Assembly (NCBI RefSeq): GCF_002843235.3
Contig: NZ_CP031123.2
Location: 2,914,001-2,978,000 of the forward strand
Source: Providencia huaxiensis
GTDB taxonomy: Bacteria; Pseudomonadota; Gammaproteobacteria; Enterobacterales; Enterobacteriaceae
DNA: 64,000 bases
Direction of reading: 5' to 3'
Shown here: positions 32,539 through 42,209 of the stretch, in pieces
Position numbering within the stretch: position 1 is the first letter of the stretch
Layout: every line of letters begins with the position of its first letter
Translations under genes and position numbers: made by a program
The notes under the pieces: model-generated
What the model was told of the DNA's origin: nothing
Databases searched by the model: none
Seen by the model: the letters and a program-made list of their open reading frames with translations, nothing else

Positions 32539-32567
32539 CTGACTTTCCTGACTGTATAGTCTATAAT
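32539..32567 (+). promoter_or_regulatory. Candidate sigma-70 promoter for rpsU-dnaG-rpoD
   Basis: CTGACT (-35), 17 bases, TATAAT (-10), in the 330-base tsaD-rpsU gap. Position and orientation fit the main promoter of the macromolecular synthesis operon. Apart from this and a ribosome site (GAGGTGAGAGG) before rpsU, nothing else was identified in the gap. Confidence 0.6.
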
Positions 32568-32778
32568 CAGTCCCCTGTAATAAAAAATTTCGTGTGGCTA
32601 ATTCTCATTATTATCTGGTTTTGTTTGCTTTTTCATCGAATGAACTGCAAATCAGGTAATCTTGTGTGATTCAATTTTATACGGCACTTTACAAACCCGT
32701 ACTCATTGAAGTAAAATTCCGCACCATTTTAAATGAAGGCTGGTGAATCAGTACCAGCAACAAACCGATTTCTATTGA

Positions 32779-33006
<228 letters not shown>

Positions 33007-33114
33007 TTGTTTGCAGTGAAAACTGCATTCATTACAGACGATAGCTAATACAAAACGTTGGTTTCTCTCGTAGTCACTTAGTTTTTGTAGTAGTAAATAG
33101 CTAAGCAGTTAAAG

Positions 33115-33147
33115 GCCGTGCTTTCCTCAAGGAAGCGCGGCTTATTA
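33115..33147 (+). terminator. Internal terminator/attenuator between rpsU and dnaG
   Basis: Stem GCCGTGCTTTCC / GGAAGCGCGGC with a TCAA loop and a modest T-rich end. It matches the known T1 position in the E. coli operon, which lowers dnaG relative to rpsU. Confidence 0.8.
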
Positions 33148-33176
33148 TCGTTCATCAACAGGCGAAAAAGAGGCTT

Positions 33177-34922
33177 ATGGCTGGACGAATTCCGCGTTCA
33201 TTTATCAATGACTTGTTAGCAAGAACTGACATCATTGATTTAGTAGATGCAAAAGTCCCGTTAAAAAAACAGGGTAAAAACCATCACGCTTGTTGTCCGT
33301 TCCATAATGAAAAAACACCTTCTTTTACCGTAAACGGTGAAAGACAATTTTATTACTGTTTTGGTTGTGGCGCTCACGGCAACGCTATCGATTTTTTGAT
33401 GAATTATGACAAACTCGATTTTGTCGAAGCTATTGAAGAATTATCTGCACTGCATGGCCTTGATGTCCCTTATGAAAAAGGAACGGGTTCAAGCCAAATA
33501 GAACTTCATCAACGGCAAAATTTATATCAGTTGATGGAAAAAATTAATCAATTTTACTGTGCTGCCTTAAGTCATTCTTCGGCTAATAAAGCGAAAGATT
33601 ATTTAAGCCAACGTGGTTTAAGCGCTGAAATTATTGAGCATTTTTCGATTGGTTTCGCCCCTGCGGGCTGGGACAATTTACTCAAAAAATTCGCTGTAAA
33701 CCCAGAAAGTCGCAAACAGCTTGATGATGCAGGCATGTTAGTGACAAATGATAATGGCCGAATCTATGACCGTTTTAGAGAGCGTGTCATGTTCCCAATT
33801 CGGGATAGACGCGGTCGTGTAATTGCCTTCGGTGGGCGTGTGTTAGGGGATGCCCTTCCCAAATACTTAAACTCTCCCGAAACTGATATTTTCCATAAAG
33901 GTCGTCAATTATTTGGCCTCTATGAAGCAACACAAAATAGTAGTGAATTAGCGAAGTTACTCGTAGTTGAAGGCTATATGGACGTTGTTGCTCTCGCTCA
34001 GTATGACATCCGCTATGCGGTTGCCTCACTTGGCACATCAACAACCTCTGAACATATTCAGCTACTTTATCGTTCAACAGATACAGTTATTTGTTGTTAT
34101 GATGGCGACCGCGCTGGCCGAGAAGCGGCTTGGCGGGCACTGGAAACAGCACTTCCCTATCTAACGGATGGTCGCCAGCTGCGCTTTATGTTTTTACCCG
34201 ATGGTGAAGACCCTGATTCATTAGTGCGTAAAGAAGGCAAAGAGACTTTTGAGCAACGCATGAAAGATGCTCAAACCCTTTCCGCCTTTTTATTTGATTC
34301 ACTTGTGCCTCAGGTAGATTTAAAAACGCAAGAAGGGAAAGCAAAATTTAGTAAACTGGCTATCCCTTTGATTAAACAAATACCTGGTGAAACACTGCGC
34401 CTTTATATGGCTCAAGAGCTAGGAAATTTTATTGGTATACCGGATATTTCTCAAGTTCTTGCTATGATTGATAGAGAGAGCACAGAACAAGTTAACTATC
34501 AGGCGCCCAAATTAAAACCAACCACAATGCGAATACTTATCGCGCTGTTGGTACAGAATCCGAACTTTTCGGAGCTTGTTCCCTCATTAGAGGGGATCGC
34601 CCATATTCAAATGCCGGGGCTTTCTCTATTTCAGGAATTGGTTGATGTTTGCCGTTCCACCCCCGGAATGTCAACTGGGCAGTTGCTAGAGCGTTATCGT
34701 GATAATAAATTTTCGAAACAGCTTGAAAAACTAGCAACGTGGAACGATATAGAAATAGAGGAGATAGCGGAAAATACCTTTATAGATGCGTTAAACCATC
34801 TATTTAATAGCGCACTCGACGAACGTTTTGACTATTTGATAGCAAAAGAACGAACTGAAGGGCTGACCCCAGAAGAGCGCGAAGAAGTCCGCTTAATCAC
34901 TCTTTCAAGAGTGAAAACATAA
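33177..34922 (+). CDS. dnaG: DNA primase
   Basis: Makes RNA primers at the replication fork. The N-terminal CHC2 zinc ribbon is complete (HHACCPFHNEKTPSF, then YYCFGCGAHGNA), followed by the TOPRIM catalytic core with LLVVEGYMDVVAL and CYDGDRAGREAA, and a C-terminal DnaB-binding helical domain about 430-581. 581 residues, as in E. coli. Second gene of the rpsU-dnaG-rpoD operon. Confidence 0.97.
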   Translation: MAGRIPRSFINDLLARTDIIDLVDAKVPLKKQGKNHHACCPFHNEKTPSFTVNGERQFYYCFGCGAHGNAIDFLMNYDKLDFVEAIEELSALHGLDVPYEKGTGSSQIELHQRQNLYQLMEKINQFYCAALSHSSANKAKDYLSQRGLSAEIIEHFSIGFAPAGWDNLLKKFAVNPESRKQLDDAGMLVTNDNGRIYDRFRERVMFPIRDRRGRVIAFGGRVLGDALPKYLNSPETDIFHKGRQLFGLYEATQNSSELAKLLVVEGYMDVVALAQYDIRYAVASLGTSTTSEHIQLLYRSTDTVICCYDGDRAGREAAWRALETALPYLTDGRQLRFMFLPDGEDPDSLVRKEGKETFEQRMKDAQTLSAFLFDSLVPQVDLKTQEGKAKFSKLAIPLIKQIPGETLRLYMAQELGNFIGIPDISQVLAMIDRESTEQVNYQAPKLKPTTMRILIALLVQNPNFSELVPSLEGIAHIQMPGLSLFQELVDVCRSTPGMSTGQLLERYRDNKFSKQLEKLATWNDIEIEEIAENTFIDALNHLFNSALDERFDYLIAKERTEGLTPEEREEVRLITLSRVKT

Positions 34923-35109
34923 TCTAACCCAAAACAGAATTAATATTTTAAACGGCTTAAGTGCCGATAAACACAAGGCAAATGCCTGTAAAATGCTACG
35001 AAAATAAAGGGCGTAGCGAATAATAAATATTCCCTTTGTATGTTCTTGTTGGCCGAATGTTTCGCCGACCGACACCAATTAAAATACTCAGAAGTGTGGA
35101 TACCGTCTT

Positions 35110-36963
35110 ATGGAGCAAAACCCGCAGTCGCAGCTTAAGCTACTCGTAACCAAGGGTAAAGAGCAAGGTTACTTAACCTATGCCGAGGTCAACGACCATC
35201 TGCCGGAAGATATCGTCGATTCAGATCAAATTGAAGATATCATTCAGATGATTAATGACATGGGCATCCAGGTCATGGAAGAAGCACCTGATGCCGATGA
35301 TTTAATTTTGGCTGAAAATACTTCCGATACTGATGAAGATGCAGCAGAAGCCGCTGCACAAGTGCTGTCCAGTGTTGAAAGTGAAATCGGCCGTACAACC
35401 GACCCTGTCCGCATGTATATGCGTGAAATGGGTACCGTCGAGCTTCTCACACGAGAAGGCGAAATCGACATTGCAAAACGCATCGAGGATGGTATTAATC
35501 AGGTTCAGTGCTCTGTTGCTGAATATCCTGAGGCTATCACCTATCTTCTTGAGCAATATGACCGTGTTGAAGCAGGAGAAAGCCGTTTATCTGATTTAAT
35601 CACCGGCTTTGTTGACCCTAACGCGGAAGAAGATCTTGCACCAACAGCAACTCACGTTGGCTCTGAATTACCACAAGCAGAGCTTGATAAAGACGATGAC
35701 GAAGACGAAGAAGATGAAGACGGCGATGACAGCGATAGCGATGACGATAACAGCATCGATCCTGAATTAGCGCGTCAAAAATTCTCTGATCTTCGCGAGC
35801 AATATGAAAAAACGCGTCAACATATTAAACAATATGGCCGTAGTGATGCGAAAACGGCTGCCGCTATTGAGCAGCTTTCCGAAGTATTTAAAGAATTCCG
35901 TTTAGTTCCTAAGCAATTTGACTACTTGGTCAATAACATGCGTGAAATGATGGACAGAGTTCGCTTACAAGAGCGTACCATCATGAAACTGTGTGTTGAA
36001 CAATGTAAGATGCCGAAGAAAAACTTCATTACTTTATTTAGTGGTAATGAGACCAGCGAAACTTGGTTAACTGCTGCAAAAGCAATGAACAAGCCTTGGT
36101 CAGAAAAACTACTTGAAGTTGAAGAAGAAATTCTACGTTGCCTGCAAAGACTGCGTCAAATTGAAGAAGAAACGGGTCTGACAATTGAACAAGTTAAAGA
36201 TATCAACCGTCGTATGTCTATCGGTGAAGCGAAAGCACGCCGTGCGAAGAAAGAGATGGTTGAAGCAAACTTACGTTTGGTAATTTCTATCGCTAAGAAA
36301 TACACCAACCGTGGCTTGCAGTTCCTTGACCTGATCCAAGAAGGTAACATCGGCCTGATGAAAGCCGTTGATAAGTTTGAATATCGCCGTGGTTATAAGT
36401 TCTCAACTTATGCAACTTGGTGGATCCGTCAGGCTATCACGCGTTCAATCGCTGACCAAGCACGTACTATTCGTATCCCGGTTCACATGATTGAAACTAT
36501 CAACAAACTGAACCGTATCTCTCGTCAAATGCTGCAAGAAATGGGCCGTGAGCCATCGCCAGAAGAGTTGGCAGAACGCATGCTAATGCCGGAAGATAAA
36601 ATTCGTAAAGTACTGAAGATTGCTAAAGAACCTATCTCTATGGAAACCCCTATTGGTGATGATGAAGATTCACATTTAGGTGATTTTATTGAAGATACAA
36701 CTTTAGAACTACCTTTAGACTCTGCAACGTCAGAAAGCTTACGCTCTGCAACTCACGAGGTGTTAGCAGGCTTAACCGCTCGTGAAGCAAAAGTGCTACG
36801 TATGCGTTTTGGTATCGATATGAATACTGACCACACCCTTGAGGAAGTCGGTAAACAGTTTGATGTTACCCGTGAACGTATCCGTCAGATCGAAGCGAAA
36901 GCATTACGTAAATTACGTCACCCAAGCCGCTCAGAAGTTCTGCGCAGTTTCCTTGACGAGTAA
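35110..36963 (+). CDS. rpoD: RNA polymerase sigma factor RpoD (sigma-70)
   Basis: Primary sigma factor. Region 1.1 is at the N-terminus ([24 protein letters not shown]). The non-conserved region has an acidic tract ([20 protein letters not shown]). Region 2 includes the -10 recognition helix ([17 protein letters not shown]), and region 4 the -35 helix-turn-helix ([20 protein letters not shown]). 617 residues. A 187-base gap with no clear hairpin separates it from dnaG; minor promoters could lie there or within dnaG. Confidence 0.98.
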   Translation: MEQNPQSQLKLLVTKGKEQGYLTYAEVNDHLPEDIVDSDQIEDIIQMINDMGIQVMEEAPDADDLILAENTSDTDEDAAEAAAQVLSSVESEIGRTTDPVRMYMREMGTVELLTREGEIDIAKRIEDGINQVQCSVAEYPEAITYLLEQYDRVEAGESRLSDLITGFVDPNAEEDLAPTATHVGSELPQAELDKDDDEDEEDEDGDDSDSDDDNSIDPELARQKFSDLREQYEKTRQHIKQYGRSDAKTAAAIEQLSEVFKEFRLVPKQFDYLVNNMREMMDRVRLQERTIMKLCVEQCKMPKKNFITLFSGNETSETWLTAAKAMNKPWSEKLLEVEEEILRCLQRLRQIEEETGLTIEQVKDINRRMSIGEAKARRAKKEMVEANLRLVISIAKKYTNRGLQFLDLIQEGNIGLMKAVDKFEYRRGYKFSTYATWWIRQAITRSIADQARTIRIPVHMIETINKLNRISRQMLQEMGREPSPEELAERMLMPEDKIRKVLKIAKEPISMETPIGDDEDSHLGDFIEDTTLELPLDSATSESLRSATHEVLAGLTAREAKVLRMRFGIDMNTDHTLEEVGKQFDVTRERIRQIEAKALRKLRHPSRSEVLRSFLDE

Positions 36964-36980
36964 TTAGTTGATTTATACCT

Positions 36981-37010
36981 AAAAACACCTGCTCCGGCAG
37001 GTGTTTTTTT
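36981..37010. terminator. rpoD terminator, bidirectional
   Basis: Stem AAACACCTGC / GCAGGTGTTT with a 4-base loop, A-run before and TTTTTTT after; also usable by the convergent efflux gene. Confidence 0.93.
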
Positions 37011-37032
37011 ATGTCCGTAACCTCAATATCAA

Positions 37033-38493
37033 TTAATTCACTGATTTATACCTTGCCATCAGGCATAACGTAATCATTATGGCTACCGCTCCACCTAACA
37101 TCGCTACATTAAAACCAGAAACAAAAGCTGACCGTGTGACTTGCTCAATAAAGGCAGATGGCATTGCTGAAGAAGTTTGAATCAAATGTTTGATTTCCTG
37201 TGTCGATAACATCCCAACCAACTTGTCATCCTGTAATAGCTGCTCTACAGCGCGATGTGTCATCAACGTTCCCAAAAGAGCAATACCGAGGGTCATACCT
37301 GTTTGCCTCAATGCATTCATAACAGCGGATGCAATGCCGGAATAGGCCTTATCAACACTCGCCATGACAAGTGCCCCAATTGCAGGGGTAGACATTCCCA
37401 TTCCAGCACCCAAAATAAATAATGTTATCGCAATAGGTATATAAGGTGTCTCAGCGTTAACACGAGTTAATAATAATGAAGCCAGCGCGATTAAAATAAA
37501 GCCAAAGATCATCAGATTTCGCACGCTTAAATAGCGAGAGAGTTTACCGAAAGAGAATGAAAAAATAGCCATGGCAATAAACTCAGGTGCCATGCGGATC
37601 CCCGCTTCAAATGCCCCCCACCCTTGGCCTTTTTGTAAAAATAGCGCAATAAAAAATACATTGCTGTAAGTTGCAAAACCCAACGCAAAAGAAGCCATAT
37701 TATATTGAAAGAAAAATGGATTTTTTTTAAATAAAAAGAAAGGTAGTAATGGCCGAGCTACGTGACGTTCAACCCAAATAAATCCTAAGAATGCAATAAT
37801 TGCAATGATTAACCCACTCAATGTGAAATAGCTCCCCCAACCTTGCTCCCCTGCCTCAATTAAAGCAAAGGTTAAACCACCTAATGCAATGATACTTAAA
37901 GCTTGCCCCATCGGATCCAGTGCGGCTTTATCTGGATCTGAACTTTCTTGTATCCCTAGCCAGCCTAACAGGAATGTTAGCAATCCTATCGGGATATTGA
38001 TTAAGAATATCGTTGTCCAATTGAAGCTATCGACTAAAAATCCCCCTAAGATAGGGCCGATAATTAAGGAAAGTGCACTCACGGCTGACCAGATACCAAT
38101 AATTCTTATACGTTCAATATCATTCGAGAAAGCTTGCGTAATGATAGAAAGTGCCCCTGGAATTAAAGCAGCGGCAGCGATCCCTTGAATTACCCGTCCC
38201 GCAATCAACACGTGTGGCGATGTAGAAAATGCACAAATTGCAGACCCTAGAGTGAAAATAACAATTCCTGTTAGCCAAATTTTTTTACGCCCATAACGGT
38301 CGCTAATAGGGCCAACAGACAAGATCAATGCTGACAAACATAGTGCATAGGCGTCAATAACCCATTGTAGCATAGACATATTCGCATCGAGATCACGCCC
38401 AATAGCAGGTAGTGCAACGTTTACAATACTGATATCTAACGTTGCCATAAAAGTGCCCAAGCAAACAGCTAGGATCAAAAAAAGTCGTCTCAT
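37033..38493 (-). CDS. DHA2-family MFS drug:H+ antiporter
   Basis: Probable multidrug or cationic-biocide efflux pump of the EmrB/QacA (14-helix) branch; substrate not predictable. 486 residues, almost wholly hydrophobic. Motif D1 at the start (ATLDISIVNVALPAIGRDL), motif A between helices 2 and 3 (GPISDRYGRKKIWLTG), and motif C in helix 5 (GPILGGFLVDSFNW). The promoter upstream carries a GACCGACGGTC dyad of TetR-operator type in its spacer, but no tetR-like gene is nearby. Convergent with rpoD; marks the start of the accessory stretch. Confidence 0.88.
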   Translation of the reverse strand: MRRLFLILAVCLGTFMATLDISIVNVALPAIGRDLDANMSMLQWVIDAYALCLSALILSVGPISDRYGRKKIWLTGIVIFTLGSAICAFSTSPHVLIAGRVIQGIAAAALIPGALSIITQAFSNDIERIRIIGIWSAVSALSLIIGPILGGFLVDSFNWTTIFLINIPIGLLTFLLGWLGIQESSDPDKAALDPMGQALSIIALGGLTFALIEAGEQGWGSYFTLSGLIIAIIAFLGFIWVERHVARPLLPFFLFKKNPFFFQYNMASFALGFATYSNVFFIALFLQKGQGWGAFEAGIRMAPEFIAMAIFSFSFGKLSRYLSVRNLMIFGFILIALASLLLTRVNAETPYIPIAITLFILGAGMGMSTPAIGALVMASVDKAYSGIASAVMNALRQTGMTLGIALLGTLMTHRAVEQLLQDDKLVGMLSTQEIKHLIQTSSAMPSAFIEQVTRSAFVSGFNVAMLGGAVAIMITLCLMARYKSVN

Positions 38494-38523
38494 TTTTTAT
38501 ACCTCATCTTCGATCATAGTAGC

Positions 38524-38552
38524 ATGATAATACTCGACCGACCGACGGTCAA
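38524..38552 (-). promoter_or_regulatory. Promoter with TetR-type operator for the MFS gene
   Basis: On the minus strand: TTGACC (-35), 17-base spacer, TATCAT (-10). The perfect dyad GACCG-A-CGGTC (38540-38550 region) overlaps -35 and the spacer, where a bound repressor would block polymerase. The ATG follows about 30 bases after -10. Confidence 0.6.
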
Positions 38553-38596
38553 TTAAAATGAGAATAAATATCATCTATAAACTTATGCTGTCTGTT

Positions 38597-38630
38597 GGTG
38601 ATAAAACAGTAATTACTCTGTTTTATCACC
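38597..38630. repeat. 13-bp perfect inverted repeat downstream of the NTF2-like gene
   Basis: GGTGATAAAACAG / CTGTTTTATCACC with an 8-base loop. Lies 16 bases past the stop of the NTF2-like gene; probably a transcript-end hairpin, though it lacks a U-tract on the minus strand. Confidence 0.65.
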
Positions 38631-38645
38631 CTCATTTTATCTCAT

Positions 38646-39038
38646 TTACACTACTGGAGTTTCATGCAAATAAACCCAGACACATTTTTCTGCTTCGACC
38701 CTGATACATGCAGCAGAAATTCTTAACGACTCAATACCGTTTATTTGCTGTTTTTCTTGATATTGAACCCAACAATAACCATTGTCTTCGCGTAATGGCA
38801 TCAGATTAATACACTCTGTTGTAAATAATGTTCGAGCCCCTACATTCTGACTGAATAACTGAGTCACTTCATTTAATCCAATACAATGGCCCTGGGTTGT
38901 AACCATTTTAAAGTGCTCATCGAAACTGGCTAATAGAGGAGCCAAACTTTTATCACCATGTCTCCCCATAAAAACATTCTCAATTAAGACATGTACGTCC
39001 ACAACGCTTTGCAGCGCTCTTTCCATTGTTTCACTCAT
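38646..39038 (-). CDS. NTF2/SnoaL-like small protein
   Basis: Not recognised at gene level. 130 residues with the helix-then-sheet pattern of NTF2-like (DUF4440/SnoaL) proteins: helical start (ERALQSVVDVHVLIENVF), LLASFDEHFKMVTTQG, and a beta-rich second half (CWVQYQEKQQ, RISAACIRVEAEKCVWVYLHE). No signal peptide. Its ATG directly follows the TAA of the upstream MFS gene, so the two are co-translated; it may process or bind the pump's substrate, but that is a guess. Confidence 0.7.
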   Translation of the reverse strand: MSETMERALQSVVDVHVLIENVFMGRHGDKSLAPLLASFDEHFKMVTTQGHCIGLNEVTQLFSQNVGARTLFTTECINLMPLREDNGYCWVQYQEKQQINGIESLRISAACIRVEAEKCVWVYLHETPVV

Positions 39039-40370
39039 TTATTTTTCCTTGATCACTGAAATTAATGAAAGTAACCCGAGTATTGATGCGATAAGAAACG
39101 TATATTGATAGCGTAATAAATCACTCGAAAAAGTCGTTAGGCTAAATATAGAAATAAATATGACGGTACCAACACTAAATGCGACTTGTCGATTAATATT
39201 CCACAATACGCTCCCTTGAAGTAAATCTTTGTCTTTGAAATCCATCAGCGAGCTAATTTGTGCAGTATTGGCGCTCAATCCACCCCCCATCCCCATCAAT
39301 AAATAAGCGATTATTAATAAATAGAGCTGACTTGAAGATGAGACCCAATAAAGCAGAAAAATACCAAGGCTATGTAATGTAATACCAATAATAAATAATT
39401 GTTTTTTCCCTATCTGCAAATAAAGGCGACCACCAGTTAACATTGATATCACCGCTCCCAATGCATATAGCACCATGAATAACCCTGTTTGTGCCGCACT
39501 GAATCCCATGTTCTCTTGTAGATTAAAAATATTGAGTAAATTAACCCCTGTAAAAATACCGGGAACAGCATAGTAAACAATAAAAGCGTTACGCAGATTG
39601 GCGTTTTTCAATAACTGAAAATTTAAAATAGGTTCTCGACATTTTTTTGCATATTTAAGATAAACAATAAATACAAGGGCTGAAGTAGAAAAACTCACCA
39701 AAGCCAATAATAAATTGTGATAGTCATTATAAAAAGAGAATGATAATAATAAGCTTAATAAACTTAAACTTACCATTATTAACCCCAAAATATCTGGCTT
39801 TTCTCTTATTGTTTTCCCATCATTTTTTATCCAAACCCAGGCAAGTACGGCCGTTAGCAATGAAAAAGGTAAATTAGCATAAAAAACCCAATGCCAAGAT
39901 AAAGAATCAATAATTAAACCACCAATGGCAGGTGAGAATGCAGGCGCAATTAACGCGACTGTCATAATCAATGTTGATATACGCTGACGATCATTATTTG
40001 GAAATAATGCAAAAACGAGTGCCTGACCTACAGGAATTAATAACCCTCCCGCGGCTCCTTGGATAAAACGCCAAAAAATTAAACTATAAATTGAATCACT
40101 GCTCCCACTGAACCAAGCTGCAACAGAAAAGAGCAACATGGAATAGCAAAGTAGCTTTTGATTACCTAGCCTGCCTGCTAGCCATAAACTGATGGGCATC
40201 ACCAGAACTAAACCTAAAATATAACCATTGGCAACCCAAGCAACTTGAGATTGGCTCGCTGAAAATGACGATGCAATATCAGGTAATGCTATCGCTGACA
40301 TAAAAATATTAATACAATCAATAAAGAAACCGAGTAAAAATACTGTGGCGATTTTGTATCGATAAGTCAT
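39039..40370 (-). CDS. MFS transporter, EmrB/DHA2-like
   Basis: Second, unrelated MFS efflux gene, 443 residues from the ATG at 40370, which has a GGAGG ribosome site seven bases upstream; the frame extends 35 codons further but into sequence unlike a transporter N-terminus. Motif D1-like start (FFIDCINIFMSAIALPDIASSF), motif A-like LWLAGRLGNQKLL and motif C-like SPAIGGLIIDSLSWHW. Divergent from a LysR gene across a 99-base gap with a perfect inverted repeat, the standard arrangement of a regulator and its target pump. Confidence 0.86.
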   Translation of the reverse strand: MTYRYKIATVFLLGFFIDCINIFMSAIALPDIASSFSASQSQVAWVANGYILGLVLVMPISLWLAGRLGNQKLLCYSMLLFSVAAWFSGSSDSIYSLIFWRFIQGAAGGLLIPVGQALVFALFPNNDRQRISTLIMTVALIAPAFSPAIGGLIIDSLSWHWVFYANLPFSLLTAVLAWVWIKNDGKTIREKPDILGLIMVSLSLLSLLLSFSFYNDYHNLLLALVSFSTSALVFIVYLKYAKKCREPILNFQLLKNANLRNAFIVYYAVPGIFTGVNLLNIFNLQENMGFSAAQTGLFMVLYALGAVISMLTGGRLYLQIGKKQLFIIGITLHSLGIFLLYWVSSSSQLYLLIIAYLLMGMGGGLSANTAQISSLMDFKDKDLLQGSVLWNINRQVAFSVGTVIFISIFSLTTFSSDLLRYQYTFLIASILGLLSLISVIKEK

Positions 40371-40433
40371 GGACTTCCTCCGGTGGCAAAGAATAGATTT
40401 AAGTACTTTCTTTGTCGATACAAGGGAGGTAAC

Positions 40434-40462
40434 ATGATTGTTTAATAAAAAAGAACAATCAT
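40434..40462. promoter_or_regulatory. LysR-type operator in the divergent MFS/LysR gap
   Basis: ATGATTGTT, 11 bases, AACAATCAT: a perfect 9-bp dyad ending 7 bases before the lysR-type start codon. It contains T-N11-A spacing typical of LTTR boxes, so the linked LysR protein is the likely ligand, controlling itself and the pump. Confidence 0.65.
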
Positions 40463-40469
40463 TGTCATT

Positions 40470-41369
40470 ATGCAAAAAAATCTCAAAAAGATTATCAGCT
40501 TTCTACAAGTTGTTGACTCCGGTTCATTCACGAAAGCCGCAGATATTTTAGGGCTAAGCCGCTCTATGGTTAGTGTGGATATCAAACAATTAGAAGCTCA
40601 GCTCAATGTAAGCTTGCTAACACGAAATACGCGGAATATTGCATTAACAGAAGTGGGAAAACATTTCTATGACGACTTTAAACGTATTCAAAGTCAAATA
40701 GATGAAGCTTTTGAAAGAAGCCAAAATTTAGGCACTAATATTGCCGGTTTGCTGCGTTTTTCATCAACGAGTGAGTTTGGCCAACGTTTTATTTTGCCAC
40801 TACTTCCTGAATTTTGCCGTCTTTATCCTAAGCTACGGTTACAATATTCATTTAACTCATCCTTAGACGACCTGATCACAGAAAAACTCGATTTATCCAT
40901 TCGATTAGGCAACCTAAAGAACTCATCTCTTAAAATGAAGAAACTGGGTGAATATGAAATTTACTTAGTCGCCACCCCGGAATTTATAGAAAAACACCCA
41001 ATAAAACAACTCACTGATTTAGCAAATGTTCCATGGATTAACCATGCCCTATTAAACTGGCAAGATCCGCAATATTTTTTACAGAACGCAAAAAATGAAA
41101 AATATTACTTACCTATAATTAAAAACCAATACGAGTCTAATTCTGCCGCCGTTATTCACCATATGGTGTTAGCTTCTTTAGGTATTGCAATATGCCCTGC
41201 TTGGATGGTTGATGACGACTTGCGGTATGAACGCTTAGTTCATGTATTACCTGAATACCATTTACCTAAACAAAATATTCAATTACTTTATCCAAATACT
41301 CTTGTTTTACCGGCTAAGACACGTGCTTTTATTGATTACTTAGCTGATAAATTAGCTGTAAATAAATGA
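40470..41369 (+). CDS. LysR-family transcriptional regulator
   Basis: 299 residues. N-terminal winged helix-turn-helix (FLQVVDSGSFTKAADILGLSRSMVSVDIKQLEAQLNVSLLTRNTR), linker helix, then the two-lobed effector-binding domain from about residue 90 (LLRFSSTSEFGQRFILPLLPEFC). This subtype (CrgA/DmlR-like) often controls a divergent efflux or catabolic gene. The effector is unknown. Confidence 0.9.
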   Translation: MQKNLKKIISFLQVVDSGSFTKAADILGLSRSMVSVDIKQLEAQLNVSLLTRNTRNIALTEVGKHFYDDFKRIQSQIDEAFERSQNLGTNIAGLLRFSSTSEFGQRFILPLLPEFCRLYPKLRLQYSFNSSLDDLITEKLDLSIRLGNLKNSSLKMKKLGEYEIYLVATPEFIEKHPIKQLTDLANVPWINHALLNWQDPQYFLQNAKNEKYYLPIIKNQYESNSAAVIHHMVLASLGIAICPAWMVDDDLRYERLVHVLPEYHLPKQNIQLLYPNTLVLPAKTRAFIDYLADKLAVNK

Positions 41370-41457
41370 AAATATAGAGATAGACAGGTTAAATGTTTCA
41401 AAAATTTAGTTTCTAATCGACCACAGAATAAAAGCTTATCCTTCTCGTTGGTAATGC

Positions 41458-41483
41458 CTATTATGCCTTCCATGGCATAATAG
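41458..41483. terminator. Hairpin terminator between lysR-type gene and hdeB-like gene
   Basis: Stem CTATTATGCC / GGCATAATAG with a TTCCAT loop, followed on the + strand by TTTGCTTTATTT; between convergent genes. Confidence 0.75.
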
Positions 41484-41489
41484 TTTGCT

Positions 41490-41789
41490 TTATTTCTTAG
41501 ATGCTAAATAATCTTGCAGAGTACCTTCCGGTTTTTTCTTACAAAACTCAACAATCTGAGGGACTTCAGCAACACTTTGCTCTGTTAGCGCAACATAATC
41601 CCCACCTTTAAATTGCGTTTCTTGGTTTGTTACCCATAACGCAACAGGTGCCCAACTTTGAGGATCTAAATTAATAAATTGCTGGCAAGTCATATTTTCA
41701 GGTGTAACCGTATTTTTGTCTGCTGCCATTGAGTTAAATGAAATTGTAGACACTGCAAATAATACGCTAGATATAATAACCTTTCTCAT
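41490..41789 (-). CDS. hdeB: HdeB-like periplasmic acid-stress chaperone
   Basis: HdeA/HdeB proteins unfold at low pH and keep periplasmic proteins soluble. 99 residues from the ATG at 41789 (GGAG six bases upstream). Signal peptide ends FNSMAADK. The mature part has MTCQQFINLDPQSWAPVALWV and PQIVEFCKKKPEGTLQDYL, with the two cysteines that form the family disulfide, closer to HdeB than HdeA. Single gene with no hdeA partner in view. Confidence 0.85.
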   Translation of the reverse strand: MRKVIISSVLFAVSTISFNSMAADKNTVTPENMTCQQFINLDPQSWAPVALWVTNQETQFKGGDYVALTEQSVAEVPQIVEFCKKKPEGTLQDYLASKK

Positions 41790-41985
41790 TTTGAACTCCA
41801 TTGAAAATTTAAAACATAGAATTATGTGGCTAGCTATTATTAGCATATTATTTATATAAATTATATATTCTAATTTTGATGATTAAATTTATACTGAATT
41901 AAAAATAGAATAACAAACAATAAGAACAATAAATTACAAATGACAACTTAATTAGAGCATCAATATAAGATTTGTTTTTATAGAA

Positions 41986-42007
41986 AAGCCACTTATAAAA
42001 AGTGGCC
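41986..42007 (-). terminator. Candidate terminator of the receptor/binding-protein operon
   Basis: Stem GCCACTT / AAGTGGC, followed on the minus strand by TTTTCTATAAAAA. It is about 200 bases past the binding-protein stop. The 420-base gap 41790-42209 is strongly AT-rich and shows no gene. Confidence 0.55.
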
Positions 42008-42209
42008 ATAAATATTTAACTATATTACTTTTACTTCCATCTCTGCAGGGTCTTTAATTGGTTCATTTACACAGAAGAAGTATGACTCAGAAGACATAAA
42101 CATCATATCTAACCGATTAAAAATTTAATTTAAAATAAGTATCTAAGATAATAAAAACATGATTTACCATCTTGATACTTATACTTCAAAGGGCGAAGGG
42201 TGACTTTGT

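Noticed and set aside
32549..32570. CTG...CAG pattern upstream of rpsU as a LexA box, as found before the E. coli operon
   Set aside because: The CTG and CAG are 13 bases apart instead of 10 and the interior does not follow the LexA consensus.
35244..35599. Several open frames on both strands within the 5' part of rpoD
   Set aside because: They are other-frame shadows of the acidic region-1 coding sequence of rpoD.
37033..38493. Naming the DHA2 pump SmvA or EmrB
   Set aside because: The sequence does not follow the SmvA N-terminus as I recall it and there is no EmrA-type partner; only the family can be supported.
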